Positions 50,501-59,532 of a stretch of 64,000 nucleotides of DNA are shown here, one piece after another (positions within the stretch are counted from its first letter, which is position 1; every line of letters begins with the position of its first letter). The stretch is from Pseudoroseomonas cervicalis (GTDB lineage Bacteria > Pseudomonadota > Alphaproteobacteria > Acetobacterales > Acetobacteraceae). The notes below the pieces were generated by a model. The model saw only the letters and a program-made list of their open reading frames with translations, was not told where the DNA came from and did not search any database. Location of the stretch: contig NZ_JAUTAJ010000002.1 of the NCBI RefSeq assembly GCF_030818485.1, positions 372,001-436,000 of the forward strand, in the 5' to 3' direction. The translations under genes were made by a program, and so were the position numbers.

Positions 50501-51351
50501 ATGCGCTGAACAAGACCTTTGGCGACGCAGACACGAAGGCCAAGGAGCTTGGCCTGTCCACGACCGACCTCTCGGCCAATCTGGCGAAGGCGGCCGAGGC
50601 GGCCCGGACTGAGGTGCGCAGCCAGTACTGGCAACTTTCGCGGACAGCCGAAGGGCGCGGCTACGTCAATGACGTGGAGGGCGTGCGGAATTTCTACCGC
50701 GCCAACTTCGACAACTTCACGAAGGCCGGCGTCGACGCTGATGCTCTCTATCAGAGCCAGTTGCGGAACGTTCTCAGCCAGCTGACCGGCGAGCAGCTCA
50801 CCGATGTCATGAACAGCTTCCGCGGCGTCGATGACGCGGCCAGCAACGTTGCCGCTGAGCTGCTGCGTCTGGGGCAGACCGCAGACGCCGCGGCCACGGC
50901 CCAGGAGCGCCGCGCGGCTGAGCAGGAGGCGGCCGGCGCGATCTCGTCGCTGTCCGACTATGCCCGCAGCCTCAGCTATGGCGAGGGCAGCACGCTCTCG
51001 GCGCGGCAGCAGTATGAGGCGGCGACCAGCCAATTCAATGCGGTTGCGGGGGCTGCTGTCGCTGGGGATGCAAACAGCATCCGGCGTTTCCAGGAGTTCG
51101 CGGACCAGTACCTTGCAACCTCGCGCAGCATCAACGGCTCGGGCAGCGCCTATGCCCAGGACCGGGATCGCGTCCTGGCTCTGCTTGGGCAGATCGGGGA
51201 ATCGTCTCCGGAGAACCTGGCCGAGACCTTCCGTAAGGGTCAGCAGGAGCAGACGGTGGCCCTGGTGGATGAGCTCCGCACTCTCCGGGATGAGGTAACG
51301 CGCCTCCGCCAGGAGCAGCAGCAGGCCAACGCCCGTGGCAGGGCGGCATGA
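47545..51351 (+). CDS. Tape measure protein
   Basis: 1268 residues, the longest gene, setting tail length. A conserved TMP domain near 95-280 (Y-E-Q-L-Y-Q-I-S-L-Q-T-G near 130, A-L-A-S-G-V-L-Q-G-E-E-L near 203), long coiled coils near 290-610, a glycine-rich hydrophobic region near 775-840, and a helical C-terminus with a terminal coiled coil. Length suggests a tail near 180-190 nm if about 1.5 angstrom per residue holds. Confidence 0.92.
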   Translation: MATRAITLSLSVRDADTVRRELEKIGPAGEEAIRRLDAAAQKAATGNGGLRGVSGAANELQSSLANLASRAGPVGSALSGLGGAGLAAAAGLGALTLGLSQVARAGDEMVANLSRIRVATGSIESARQVYEQLYQISLQTGQAVADSAGQFARYSIAARQIGATNDEVVRLVSGVQRAATLMGATAQEASGASIQLGQALASGVLQGEELRSLMENLPNLAEQLAKELGVGMGELRKMGSEGELTADRVFPALLRASQNLNAEYEKMPVTMSRAFDQLQVASQGFLARLDEALGLSQGIARALGSAAQALNGLRDRIPTEASRANDRTEQLNTEIKSLRDRIALLAPSGETEVRATPRRGGISSQLQVIGANNAGDDMLANLREQLAERERELQRHAQRQIDIATDGYIRENEEAVAAGERAAQGRRERSQKEIEELRTQIDQRYKVQQEYQARVERINRARANNAITAVDAEKLLQQAADQRDEALKRAAGTQRETRNEEMELISDLVKEQGKLIEQTERERQAAWERSQEVTKGYEDNLAVIQRETELVGASVEQREVELAILRETQRLKKEQIEPDSEEGRRRLDLVTQIAKGNVALRQQRDSIEELGRIGENVFDRLGDSMVDAFIRGEGKAVNFGNVLRGIAASALADFAKLALWNPIRNSLFGANAGTLSSAFGGGGSKSGGTDLLSLVSSGRSVFSAWGNGSISSGLDAWGAANLGFLGFSAPTMANFANPASLAATTTSELYAALPALPGATAAPVALPGLMNGGSLLGGFSSLSNVLGIAGAALPGLMSGNYAQAGMGVGGAALGTMILPGIGTIVGGTLGNLVGGLFGGGKTANPASSVQIGVDDNGQLTVLGSKSKHMSAEEGLAQTKQALDGLNAAISGRGLSLTSTNGEVVANTYQGKDAWRNEDAQRSMTQAILERLTGGSESVMAVVANEIAKGAEANLDTAFGNIDWVRTVYEPLSSTKEASGTLQQALDALNKTFGDADTKAKELGLSTTDLSANLAKAAEAARTEVRSQYWQLSRTAEGRGYVNDVEGVRNFYRANFDNFTKAGVDADALYQSQLRNVLSQLTGEQLTDVMNSFRGVDDAASNVAAELLRLGQTADAAATAQERRAAEQEAAGAISSLSDYARSLSYGEGSTLSARQQYEAATSQFNAVAGAAVAGDANSIRRFQEFADQYLATSRSINGSGSAYAQDRDRVLALLGQIGESSPENLAETFRKGQQEQTVALVDELRTLRDEVTRLRQEQQQANARGRAA

Positions 51352-53003
51352 CCGCTGTCGGCCCCCGCATCTACCTGGCCGAGATCTCGGCTTATCGGCC
51401 TGGGCTGTCAGCCTACACCGGGCAGTTCGGGATCGGCTCGCGCCCTCACGGTGCCCTAGGGCCGGCTGCCCAGCAGCTGGAGGACATGCAGACCGTCCGC
51501 GCCTCGGATGCCGGCTATGTGTCGGAGGTCGTCGCCGGCGACGTGACCCGATATCCGCCGGTGCTGGTCGGCGACTGGGTGGTGGATCGGCACATCGAGC
51601 TTGATCCGACCTCGACCGCATCGCCGCTGACGGTGGGCAGCATCAGCCTTGCCAATGAGGACGGGCGTTTCGATCAGGTGGCGGCCGAGTATAGCCCGGA
51701 CAGCCGAACGGTCCGGGTGCTGACGGGCCGGCGCAGCTATGACGCCGACCGTGGCTCTCTCGTTGACCCGCCGCTATCAGGCCTATCGCAGATCTTCGGC
51801 GGGCTGGCGGAGACGTGGCGCCTGTCGGAGGGGCAGCTTGTCGTCCCGCTGCGGGATGCCGCGGCATGGCTCGATCGCCCTTACCTGCAAAGCGTCTACG
51901 CGGGCACGGGGGGGCTGGCTGGATCTGCCGACATGGCGGGGCAGACCATCCCGCGGGCCCGGGGCGGTCAGTTCGCCAACCCCATCCGCGCCGTGAAGCC
52001 TGTACTGGTCGACGCGGTGAATCGCATCTACCAGTACAACGATGGCCCCGGGCAGGTGGTCCAGGTCTACGAGAATGCCGCGGCTGTCTTTACCAGCGCG
52101 GGCGACACCACAAACCTCTACTCGGGCTCGACGCCAAACGGGCAGTTCCGCACCGATAACTCAAAGGGGTTGTTCCAGCTCGGCAGTACTGCGATCGGGT
52201 TGGACGCCATCACAGCCGACGTGGTGGGCAATTTCCCGGTTGCGGGGGCGGCGTCCCAGATCACCAACATTGCGCGGCTGATGTTGACCGAGGATATGGC
52301 CATCCCGGCCAGTCTCATCGACACCAGCAGCTTCAGCGCCGCGACGGCCCTCACCCGGCGGGCTGGCTGGTACTGGCCGAGCGGCGACCAGAGCACGGCC
52401 GGCGAGGCGGTCTCGCAGATCCTGCGCGGTGCCGGCGCCAAGCTGGTGCCGGGTCGGGATGGGCGGCTGCGCATCCTGCTGATGGCGGGGGTGGCCTCGA
52501 CCGCCACACCTGTCCGCAGCCTTGGCACAGCGCAGATTGTCGACCTGCGACCCAACTGGCTGAGCGCCCCCCTCGATCCGCCTGCCTATCGCTGGCGGGT
52601 GGGCTACCGGCGCAATCACACGGTACAGACTAGCGGCCTCAATGCCGGCCTGACGGACACTCAGCGCCGCGAGGCCGGCCAGGAATGGCGGCTGGGCGTC
52701 TGGTCGAGCGCAGACGTGCTCGCCGCCTACACGCGGCCCAGCAACCCTGACGTGGTGTCCACCGGCCTCCTGATTGAGAGCGAGGCCCAGGCGGCGGCGC
52801 AGGACATCGGAGCGCTCTGGGGCATGCGGCGGACCCTCTACGACGTGGATATACCGGAGGAAATCGCCATGACCATGGACCTTGGCGATGTGGTGCGGCT
52901 GACTTGGCCGGCGGCTGACCTGCGCAATGGCCGGCTGGGGCGCGTGGTCGGGGAGCAGATACGCACCTCCACGAGCATCATCACGCTGCAGGTGCTCGTC
53001 TGA
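51348..53003 (+). CDS. Tail tip/baseplate protein
   Basis: 551 residues following the tape measure with a four-base overlap. Beta-rich, with I-G-S-R-P-H-G near 29 and a C-terminal hub-like segment M-T-M-D-L-G-D-V-V-R-L-T near 508 as in phage tail hub proteins. Exact role in the tip not resolved. Confidence 0.7.
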   Translation: MTAVGPRIYLAEISAYRPGLSAYTGQFGIGSRPHGALGPAAQQLEDMQTVRASDAGYVSEVVAGDVTRYPPVLVGDWVVDRHIELDPTSTASPLTVGSISLANEDGRFDQVAAEYSPDSRTVRVLTGRRSYDADRGSLVDPPLSGLSQIFGGLAETWRLSEGQLVVPLRDAAAWLDRPYLQSVYAGTGGLAGSADMAGQTIPRARGGQFANPIRAVKPVLVDAVNRIYQYNDGPGQVVQVYENAAAVFTSAGDTTNLYSGSTPNGQFRTDNSKGLFQLGSTAIGLDAITADVVGNFPVAGAASQITNIARLMLTEDMAIPASLIDTSSFSAATALTRRAGWYWPSGDQSTAGEAVSQILRGAGAKLVPGRDGRLRILLMAGVASTATPVRSLGTAQIVDLRPNWLSAPLDPPAYRWRVGYRRNHTVQTSGLNAGLTDTQRREAGQEWRLGVWSSADVLAAYTRPSNPDVVSTGLLIESEAQAAAQDIGALWGMRRTLYDVDIPEEIAMTMDLGDVVRLTWPAADLRNGRLGRVVGEQIRTSTSIITLQVLV

Positions 53004-53773
53004 TGGGGGCGGTTTGGGGCTATCAGAGCAATGTCGGCGTGGGCGGGATCATCCCCACAAGCGCCGTCCCCTCGCTGCCGGCGACCAACCTGGCGAACCC
53101 GCACGGCGACCCGTCCAACTCCTGGCAGACGGCGCCAGGGATCACCACGGCCTCGGTGACCTTCGACGGTGGAGCGGGGGCTGCGTGGCGGCTGCTCTGG
53201 CTCGCCAACAGCAACCTCACCAGTGCCGCCATCGTGCAGTGGACGGTCAGCGACAATGCTGACCTGTCTGCGCCGGTCTACGAGAGCGGCAGCCTGACGG
53301 GGACCTATGCACGTCAGCTGGTGCACATCCTGCCGGCCGCGGTGACGGGTCGCTACTGCCGGCTGCGGATCCTCAACAGCTCCAATCCGGACGGCTTCCT
53401 ACGCGTTGCTCAGGTTTTCGCCGGGCCTGCCTATGAGATGAGCCGTGGCCTCTCTTTCCAATCCGCTTGGGACCGCACAGCAGCTCAGGACGCCCAGGAG
53501 ACCCGCGGCGGCCAGGAATACGTCACCATGCGCTTCCAGCGGCGCGGATGGAACGCCTCCCTCAGCTCGATCCGGCAGACCGAGTGGCCTTTCCTGGACG
53601 CGCTGATGAGCACCGCCAACCGAGGCGGCAACATCGCCTTCGTCCCCTTCCCCGACAGCGCCGACCGCAACCGCGACGCCGTGCTGGGCCGCATGGCCCC
53701 CGGCTCGCTCGGCTACGTCAACGGCACCGGCCTGTATCGCACTTGGTCGGCGCGCATCACGGAGCGCCTGTAA
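53003..53773 (+). CDS. Tail protein with galactose-binding-like domain
   Basis: 256 residues. The first 145 (N-L-A-N-P-H-G-D-P-S-N-S-W-Q near 29, R-Y-C-R-L-R-I near 112) look like a jelly-roll discoidin/F5-F8 type domain; the rest (T-M-R-F-Q-R-R-G-W near 174) is a tail-tip module. Possible carbohydrate contact. Confidence 0.65.
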   Translation: MGAVWGYQSNVGVGGIIPTSAVPSLPATNLANPHGDPSNSWQTAPGITTASVTFDGGAGAAWRLLWLANSNLTSAAIVQWTVSDNADLSAPVYESGSLTGTYARQLVHILPAAVTGRYCRLRILNSSNPDGFLRVAQVFAGPAYEMSRGLSFQSAWDRTAAQDAQETRGGQEYVTMRFQRRGWNASLSSIRQTEWPFLDALMSTANRGGNIAFVPFPDSADRNRDAVLGRMAPGSLGYVNGTGLYRTWSARITERL

Positions 53774-54615
53774 TGCTGCGCGATTTGGTCCAAGAGACCG
53801 TCAACAACCCCGGTACTGCCGTCACCGTCAATCTTGGCGGCGCGCCGGTAGGACGTCGGCCCTTCGTCAGCGCGACCACCTTCGGGGATGGGGACAGCTG
53901 CTTCTACTACCTGACCGATGGCACCAACACCGAGTGGGGCGTCGGCACCCTCGCAGCCGGGCCGCCCGCAACCCTCAGCCGCACGACCGTCCTGGGAAAC
54001 ACAGCCGGCACCACGGCGCGCCTGAACCTGACCGGCACGTGCATCGCCTACTGTGAGCAGGTGTCGGCTCGGGTTCCGTTCCTCGGGGCGGATGGTTTGA
54101 TCCCGAGGAATCAAATGCCTTGGCAGGCCGCGGTCGAGTTCCACGACACCTACGTCACCACCACCGCGCAGCCTTCGATCGGATTCACCATGGACACCTC
54201 GTATCTGCGGTGGTGGCTCCATTGGCAAAACTTTGGCCCCTCTGAAGCCGCAGTCCTGATGATCCGGCTATCCGTGGACGGAGGCTCGACGTTCCTGGCG
54301 GGCTCCGGAAATTACACCTCGCTCTTTCAGGACTGGACCTATTCCGGATCCACCAATGGCGGCGCGCCTGACACCATGGCGCGACTGAGCGCCACGACGA
54401 CAACCGGCTGTAGCGGTACGGCGATGATCTCACTGCAGGACAAGTTCATTCAGGCTTGGAACAGCACCTACATTCCGGGAGGACGGGGCGCGCGTCAGAG
54501 CGACCATCACGTTCCTGGCGCAGCACTGACCCCCAATGCCTGCCTGATCGGCTTCACCAGCGGGAACATGCCGGCCGGCGCCCGCCTGACCGTGTGGAAG
54601 GGGATGCGGGTATGA
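53773..54615 (+). CDS. Tail fibre/tip-associated protein
   Basis: 280 residues. L-R-D-L-V-Q-E-T at the start and T-F-G-D-G-D-S-C-F-Y near 36 occur in phage proteins between tip and fibre; the C-terminal half is beta-rich with W-L-H-W-Q-N near 147. Role inferred from position. Confidence 0.65.
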   Translation: MLRDLVQETVNNPGTAVTVNLGGAPVGRRPFVSATTFGDGDSCFYYLTDGTNTEWGVGTLAAGPPATLSRTTVLGNTAGTTARLNLTGTCIAYCEQVSARVPFLGADGLIPRNQMPWQAAVEFHDTYVTTTAQPSIGFTMDTSYLRWWLHWQNFGPSEAAVLMIRLSVDGGSTFLAGSGNYTSLFQDWTYSGSTNGGAPDTMARLSATTTTGCSGTAMISLQDKFIQAWNSTYIPGGRGARQSDHHVPGAALTPNACLIGFTSGNMPAGARLTVWKGMRV

Positions 54616-54809
54616 GCGACACCTTCCTCTTCGACGGCGTGGAGCGTCCTCTGACGCCCGAAATGGTAGCCCAGCGCCAGGCCGATGCCGAGGCCGCCCA
54701 GCAGCCGCAGCCCGCGCCTCCGCCCGCTGTCGAGACCATGACCATCGAGGAGCTGCAGCAGCTGCTCCTGGCCGCGCAAGCGCGCCTCGCCCAGCTGGCC
54801 GCCGGCTAG
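54612..54809 (+). CDS. Small coiled-coil tail-region protein
   Basis: 65 residues: D-G-V-E-R-P-L-T-P near 8, Pro/Gln linker, then E-E-L-Q-Q-L-L-L-A-A-Q-A-R-L. Possibly a fibre chaperone. Four-base overlap with the preceding gene. Confidence 0.55.
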   Translation: MSDTFLFDGVERPLTPEMVAQRQADAEAAQQPQPAPPPAVETMTIEELQQLLLAAQARLAQLAAG

Positions 54810-54839
54810 CCCTCAATCACCGCTAATCTGGAGACTGGC

Positions 54840-57023
54840 ATGTCGGGGACCTCCTCGCCTGACGTGATCCTGCGCGCGCGCCTGGGTCCGTATCCGAGCG
54901 CACGTCGGCAGCGGGCCGCCCTCGGCTCGACCGTGCGGATCTATGTGGATGTCGTGGACGCGCTCACCGGGCAGCTCGTGCCGGGGGCGTCAGGCCTGTC
55001 GGGCATGTACTGGCTGCCAAGCTTCACGGATCCCGTCGCGCCTGGGCAGCCGGCAGTGGTGTGGGAGGATACCCCCGGCACGCTCGCGATGGACGTGCCT
55101 GTGGACGAGTTTGGTACCTATACCGCTCTCGTCGGCATCCAGGAACCGAGCGCCGAGGCGATTGAGCCCTTTCGGTTCGACGCTCCCGGCGATGGTGGCC
55201 CTATCCTGACACGCGAAGAGTGGATGTCGCTCTATGGTGCGGGCGCCGCGGCCGGGGCCAGCGCTGCGATTGCCGAGGCTCGCGTCGCAGTCCCCGCTAT
55301 CGCCGTGCCGCTGGCAGAGCAGGCGGCCCTGGACATCACAGCGCCTCTAGTGGCCGAGACCAAGGAGGCGCGGGACCAAGCCATCGAAGCCAAGGGCGAA
55401 GCAGGCGATAGTGCGCTGCTTTCACAGCAGCGGGCGACGGAAGCCAACCTGGCGCGCCAAGCTGCGGAGGCTGCCGCGGCGGCGGTGGTGGACACCGTGG
55501 CCAATCCTGCCATCCGCATCCCGACCGTGGCGCAGCTGCTGGAGTACCTTCCGACGCCTCAGGTTGGCGACCGGGTCGAGGTCTATGCAGACCCTGCTTA
55601 CCCGCTGACCGCAAATCCCGACGGCTCCAACCGCAACGGCTTCTGGCGGTGGGACGGGTCGGCGCTGGTCTTTGAGGGGCTCTCCGCCAACGCGATCCGC
55701 GCGGTGGTGCAGGACGTCGTCAACACGCTGATGTTGGCGCCCAACGGGCTTCTGGACTCTCCCGACCTGCTGTTGGCGCAGCGCGACGCGGTCGGCCGCC
55801 TGCTGATGGCGGTCAAGCCTGATGCCACCATGATGGCAAAGCTGGGGATTGAGATCGGCCAGGGCCTGCGCCTGGACTACCTGCCCAGCGAGCAGGGCAC
55901 CATCACGCGCCTCCGGCTCGGAGACGCCGACGGCCGCCTGCCGATCGGCGGTGCTGTGGTCGACGCCACCTATCAGACCGTTGAGGGGGACATCAGCGCT
56001 ACGGTGGATGCTGCCGGCCGCATGCTTGGCTATCACGACCGAGCGGGTGTGCAGTGGGCCAAATATGGGCTTGATGCCGAGGGCATCAGCGTGACCCATG
56101 GCCCTGGCCCGCGCACCAAAATCGCGCTGGGGGCGGACGGCAAGATCCCGCTCGGCAACACCGTGCTGGACAGCACATTTGCGACCGTGGAGGGCGACAT
56201 CTCCGCGCAGGTGCAGCTGGATGCGCAGGGCCAGCGGCGGGTCATCAGCATCACAGACAAGGATGGCAACGTCTCGGGCCGCTATGCGGGCGGTGCGGTG
56301 TCGGCCGAGGTCGAGGCGGCGCGCGGCACGCGGCCCAGCCTGGCGGCCCGGCTCAGCGTCGGCATCATGCCCTCCGGCGCGATCCCTATCGGCCACATCT
56401 ATGGCGCCGCTTACCTGCGCGAGACGCGGCAGCGGCTCATGAAGCTGGAGATGGGCGACACAGATGCGGGCGCGCTGTTCACCGTGGCGCTGATCGGTGA
56501 TTCGTTCACGCAGGCTTCCCCGCGCTACGCCGGCCCGCTGATTCAGCGTCTCCGGTCGCGCTATGGCAATGCCGGCGCCGGCTGGGTGTCGTTCTCCTGG
56601 TCGGGCTCGAGCATCGGCAGTTCCGCACTGGGAAATATCGTCGACACCGATGTGCCGCTCCGATTCTTCGGATCGCTCTCCAAGCACATCAACGACAGCG
56701 AAAGCCCCGACAGCGCGGATCTGCGCATGTCGGTGGACGGCTGCGCGATCGAGGTCGACGTGCCGGCCGGCCAGACGCGCGCGCGTCTCGCGTATCGGGG
56801 GACCGGCGGCGTTGCGGCCTCCGTCCGGTATCGCTGGGGTGCGGATGCCTGGACGGTCATCGACATGTCCACGACCACAGGCCCGACCTGGGTGGATTTT
56901 CCGCCGCCTCCGGTTGGCGGCGGCACGCTGCGGTACGAGTGGGTGTCTGGATCGACCGTGACCTATGGCATGGAACTGCGAAACGCGTCGCCTGGCGTGC
57001 GCGCGGGCACAAGTTGGGCGTGA
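54840..57023 (+). CDS. Tail fibre/spike with SGNH-hydrolase domain, N-terminal part
   Basis: 727 residues. N-terminal attachment domain, Ala-rich coiled coil near 130-220, a P-T-V-A-Q-L-L-E-Y module near 223, repeated V-V-D-A-T-Y-Q-T-V-E-G-D-I and V-L-D-S-T-F-A-T-V-E-G-D-I units near 378 and 441, then an SGNH esterase start: V-A-L-I-G-D-S-F-T near 548 (block I serine). The frame stops before blocks III and V, which continue in the -1 frame. Such domains deacetylate surface polysaccharides. Confidence 0.8.
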   Translation: MSGTSSPDVILRARLGPYPSARRQRAALGSTVRIYVDVVDALTGQLVPGASGLSGMYWLPSFTDPVAPGQPAVVWEDTPGTLAMDVPVDEFGTYTALVGIQEPSAEAIEPFRFDAPGDGGPILTREEWMSLYGAGAAAGASAAIAEARVAVPAIAVPLAEQAALDITAPLVAETKEARDQAIEAKGEAGDSALLSQQRATEANLARQAAEAAAAAVVDTVANPAIRIPTVAQLLEYLPTPQVGDRVEVYADPAYPLTANPDGSNRNGFWRWDGSALVFEGLSANAIRAVVQDVVNTLMLAPNGLLDSPDLLLAQRDAVGRLLMAVKPDATMMAKLGIEIGQGLRLDYLPSEQGTITRLRLGDADGRLPIGGAVVDATYQTVEGDISATVDAAGRMLGYHDRAGVQWAKYGLDAEGISVTHGPGPRTKIALGADGKIPLGNTVLDSTFATVEGDISAQVQLDAQGQRRVISITDKDGNVSGRYAGGAVSAEVEAARGTRPSLAARLSVGIMPSGAIPIGHIYGAAYLRETRQRLMKLEMGDTDAGALFTVALIGDSFTQASPRYAGPLIQRLRSRYGNAGAGWVSFSWSGSSIGSSALGNIVDTDVPLRFFGSLSKHINDSESPDSADLRMSVDGCAIEVDVPAGQTRARLAYRGTGGVAASVRYRWGADAWTVIDMSTTTGPTWVDFPPPPVGGGTLRYEWVSGSTVTYGMELRNASPGVRAGTSWA

Positions 57024-57481
57024 GCGGTAGCTATCTCCAGCAGTGGGCGACGATCAACGAGGCCGGCTGGATCGCCAATCTGGCGCAGCTGGAGCCGCAT
57101 CTGGTGACGCTGACCTTTGGCACCAACGATCAGCGATTTTACAGCCCGGCCGAGTATGCGGGCTACCTACAGACGATGATCAGCCGCATCCGCACCGCGC
57201 GGCCGGCGGCGGACATCCTTATCGTCTCCCCCGAGGCCAACGTCGCCGAGCCCGAGCGGCAATGGCCCATGACCGGCTATCGCGATGCCACGCTGGAGAT
57301 GGCCGCGGCCAATGGCTGCGCGTGGCTCGATCTGCAGCCGCTGTTTGGGCTCAGTCCCGCAGATTACGCGAGCGGCAGCGCGCGCCCCTGGCTCAATCCC
57401 GACGGTACGCACCCCGACCCGCTGACCGGCGGCCGTGCCATCGTCGCGGCGCTCTATCGCCTCCTGATCTCCGCAGCCTGA
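57020..57481 (+). CDS. SGNH-hydrolase C-terminal part (separated by frameshift)
   Basis: The -1 frame carries the missing SGNH blocks: L-T-F-G-T-N-D near 34-40 (block III, Asn) and D-G-T-H-P-D-P-L near 130 (block V, Asp-x-x-His). Homology-like continuity runs from about 57,003 on. GTG 57020 overlaps the upstream TGA but has no Shine-Dalgarno, so either a -1 frameshift, reinitiation, a true mutation or a sequence error joins the halves. Alone it lacks the serine and cannot be an enzyme. Confidence 0.7.
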   Translation: MSGSYLQQWATINEAGWIANLAQLEPHLVTLTFGTNDQRFYSPAEYAGYLQTMISRIRTARPAADILIVSPEANVAEPERQWPMTGYRDATLEMAAANGCAWLDLQPLFGLSPADYASGSARPWLNPDGTHPDPLTGGRAIVAALYRLLISAA

Positions 57482-57493
57482 GAGGATCCCCGC

Positions 57494-58594
57494 ATGGCCA
57501 ATATGCTTTTGCAGACGCTGCCCGGCGTCGCGACCGATACCAGCTTGCCCGTCCTGCGGCGGGATCGCGTCCTCGCCGATGCGCGCGATGGCGTGCTGTG
57601 GCTTTCCGACTTGGCCTATCCCTGGTGCTACTCCGGCCTGCCCCCGGCCGATGGCGCGGTGGTCCGTGATATCGCCGAGCGCGGCACGGACGGCTCTCTG
57701 GTGATCGGCGCCGGCGCTCCGCCCACCTATGCCGGCGGCGGGCTCGATTTTGACCAAGCCACCGGGCCCGGTCACTACATGCGGGTGCCGCCCCGCGTGG
57801 CTGCGGCGCTCTGGTCGGCCGGCGGCTCTGGTTTCGCAGCGACGGCAACGGTCGCGAGCGGCGCCGTCACCGCCCTCAATCTGTCCTCGGGCGGCACTGG
57901 CGCTGTCGGCGGCTACACCGGGACGCTGCCGCTGCTCATCTCGGGCGGTGGGGGCAGCGGTGCGGCCGGCACGGCGACGGTGGCCAATGGCGTCGTCACG
58001 GGCCTGACCCTGACCGCGGGCGGCTCCGGCTACACCTCAGCCCCGGCCGTCACCCTGCTGGGGCCGCAGCACTACCTGGTCATGATATATGTGCGGCTGC
58101 CGCCGCTCTCGCAGTGGCCGGCCGCCGGCACGCTGCTGCCTTTCCTTTCGTGGGGCAAATACAACGTGGCTGCCGACCTGCTCAGCATTGGCATGCTCCA
58201 GGGCGCCGGCGGGCTGCTGACGCTGCGCCGGCAGACGGCGATCAATGTCCAGAGCGGGCTCAATCTCCAGCCCGCAGCCGGCGACTATGGAAGCGTTGTG
58301 CAGCTGGCCTATTGGCGCAACGCGGCCGGCGTCGGCGCGCGCCTCCGCTCGGCCAACGGGACCGTCCTGGCGACGGGCGCCGTGGGGGCCAATAATGTCG
58401 CCGATTTCTCCGCGCTCGCAGGTCGCTTCGGCATCGATCCGGGCGACTGGTGGACCGGGTCGCTGCCGCAGAATCATGGCAACTGGCGCGCCTACCGGCT
58501 GATGGTTGAGGATCTGGCCGTGAGCCGGCGCGACCCGGTGACCGTGCTCGACTCCGATTACACGCGCACTATGGCGCGCGGCGTGTTCAGCTGA
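57494..58594 (+). CDS. Putative receptor-binding/tail appendage protein
   Basis: 366 residues. Two G-G-S-G type stretches with T-A-T-V near 118-190 resemble a beta-repeat found in phage adhesins, flanked by concanavalin-like strands (Y-M-R-V-P-P near 95; W-R-A-Y-R-L-M-V-E-D-L near 333). Position after the fibre supports a host-binding role. Confidence 0.6.
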   Translation: MANMLLQTLPGVATDTSLPVLRRDRVLADARDGVLWLSDLAYPWCYSGLPPADGAVVRDIAERGTDGSLVIGAGAPPTYAGGGLDFDQATGPGHYMRVPPRVAAALWSAGGSGFAATATVASGAVTALNLSSGGTGAVGGYTGTLPLLISGGGGSGAAGTATVANGVVTGLTLTAGGSGYTSAPAVTLLGPQHYLVMIYVRLPPLSQWPAAGTLLPFLSWGKYNVAADLLSIGMLQGAGGLLTLRRQTAINVQSGLNLQPAAGDYGSVVQLAYWRNAAGVGARLRSANGTVLATGAVGANNVADFSALAGRFGIDPGDWWTGSLPQNHGNWRAYRLMVEDLAVSRRDPVTVLDSDYTRTMARGVFS

Positions 58595-58601
58595 CACCGC
58601 C

Positions 58602-59111
58602 ATGCCTGACAGCCAAGGCGGAGGCCTCAGCGCTATCGGCGCCAAGCCGGCCATGACGGTGGGTCAGCTGGTGACGGGGCTGACGGTGGTGCTGCCGCTG
58701 GTGGCCTTCGGGTGGACCGCCTGGTCGAGCATCAGCTCAGCCAACACCCAGGCGATCCAGCTGCAGGAGCGGCAATCTCAGACCCTCCTGCAGCTCAGCA
58801 ACCAGCTCGCTGAACAGCGGCAGATGACGCATCAATTTGTCGGCCAGGCCGGCGAGATGCGCAGCATGATCGTCGAGCTGCGCACCCAGACGGCTGTCCT
58901 GCAGCGCGATAGCGACCGGCAGCGCGAGGACACCGATCGCCGCTTTGAGGCGACTCGCCAGTCCATCCAGCAGTTGCGAGACCTGATCGCCCGCATGGCC
59001 CTGCAGCCGCGCGGGCAGTCGGACTCTCCACCGATCGCCGACACGGCGCCGCTGCCCAACAGCGACACCGGCCTGGTCTGGCGTCCTGTCCTGCGGCTGC
59101 CGCTGGACTGA
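58602..59111 (+). CDS. Membrane-anchored coiled-coil protein (lysis cassette)
   Basis: 169 residues: one hydrophobic helix (L-V-T-G-L-T-V-V-L-P-L-V-A-F-G near 23-37), then a coiled coil to about 130 and a Pro-rich end. The topology suits an inner-membrane spanin or holin partner; identity not certain. Confidence 0.6.
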   Translation: MPDSQGGGLSAIGAKPAMTVGQLVTGLTVVLPLVAFGWTAWSSISSANTQAIQLQERQSQTLLQLSNQLAEQRQMTHQFVGQAGEMRSMIVELRTQTAVLQRDSDRQREDTDRRFEATRQSIQQLRDLIARMALQPRGQSDSPPIADTAPLPNSDTGLVWRPVLRLPLD

Positions 59112-59160
59112 GTTCCGCGCCCGGCCGGCAGCCGGGCAAATCCTCACATAGGAGGCGCAT

Positions 59161-59532
59161 ATGCGCTTTCTCGTGGACCGGCTCCGAGAGCCGGGCACGC
59201 TGCGTTCGCTCGCGGTCGTGCTGTTCGGGCTCTGGGGTGTTGCGCCCAGCGACCCGGTGGTCGAAGCGGCCATCCAGATCGGCATCATCCTGCTCGGCCT
59301 CGTCTCGGCAGTGATGCCGGAAAAAACTTCGGAAGCGGCCGAAGCGGTGGCCCAGGCGGCCGGCGCGGCACGAGAGACCGCGGCCAAGGCTGCCGTGGCG
59401 GCTAGCGAAGCCAAGGCTGCGACCTCTCAGGCCACGCAGCTTGTGGGCAGCGCCCGCGCTCTGGCCGAGGCAGCGAACGTGCGGATGCTGCCGAGCCAAC
59501 CCGGGCCGGGCCCGGAGTACATGGGCCGATGA
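59161..59532 (+). CDS. Holin-like protein
   Basis: 123 residues: two hydrophobic helices (L-A-V-V-L-F-G-L-W-G near 17 and I-G-I-I-L-L-G-L-V-S-A-V near 39) and an Ala/Glu coiled tail. Located directly before the endolysin and overlapping it by four bases. GGAGG six bases upstream. Confidence 0.65.
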   Translation: MRFLVDRLREPGTLRSLAVVLFGLWGVAPSDPVVEAAIQIGIILLGLVSAVMPEKTSEAAEAVAQAAGAARETAAKAAVAASEAKAATSQATQLVGSARALAEAANVRMLPSQPGPGPEYMGR

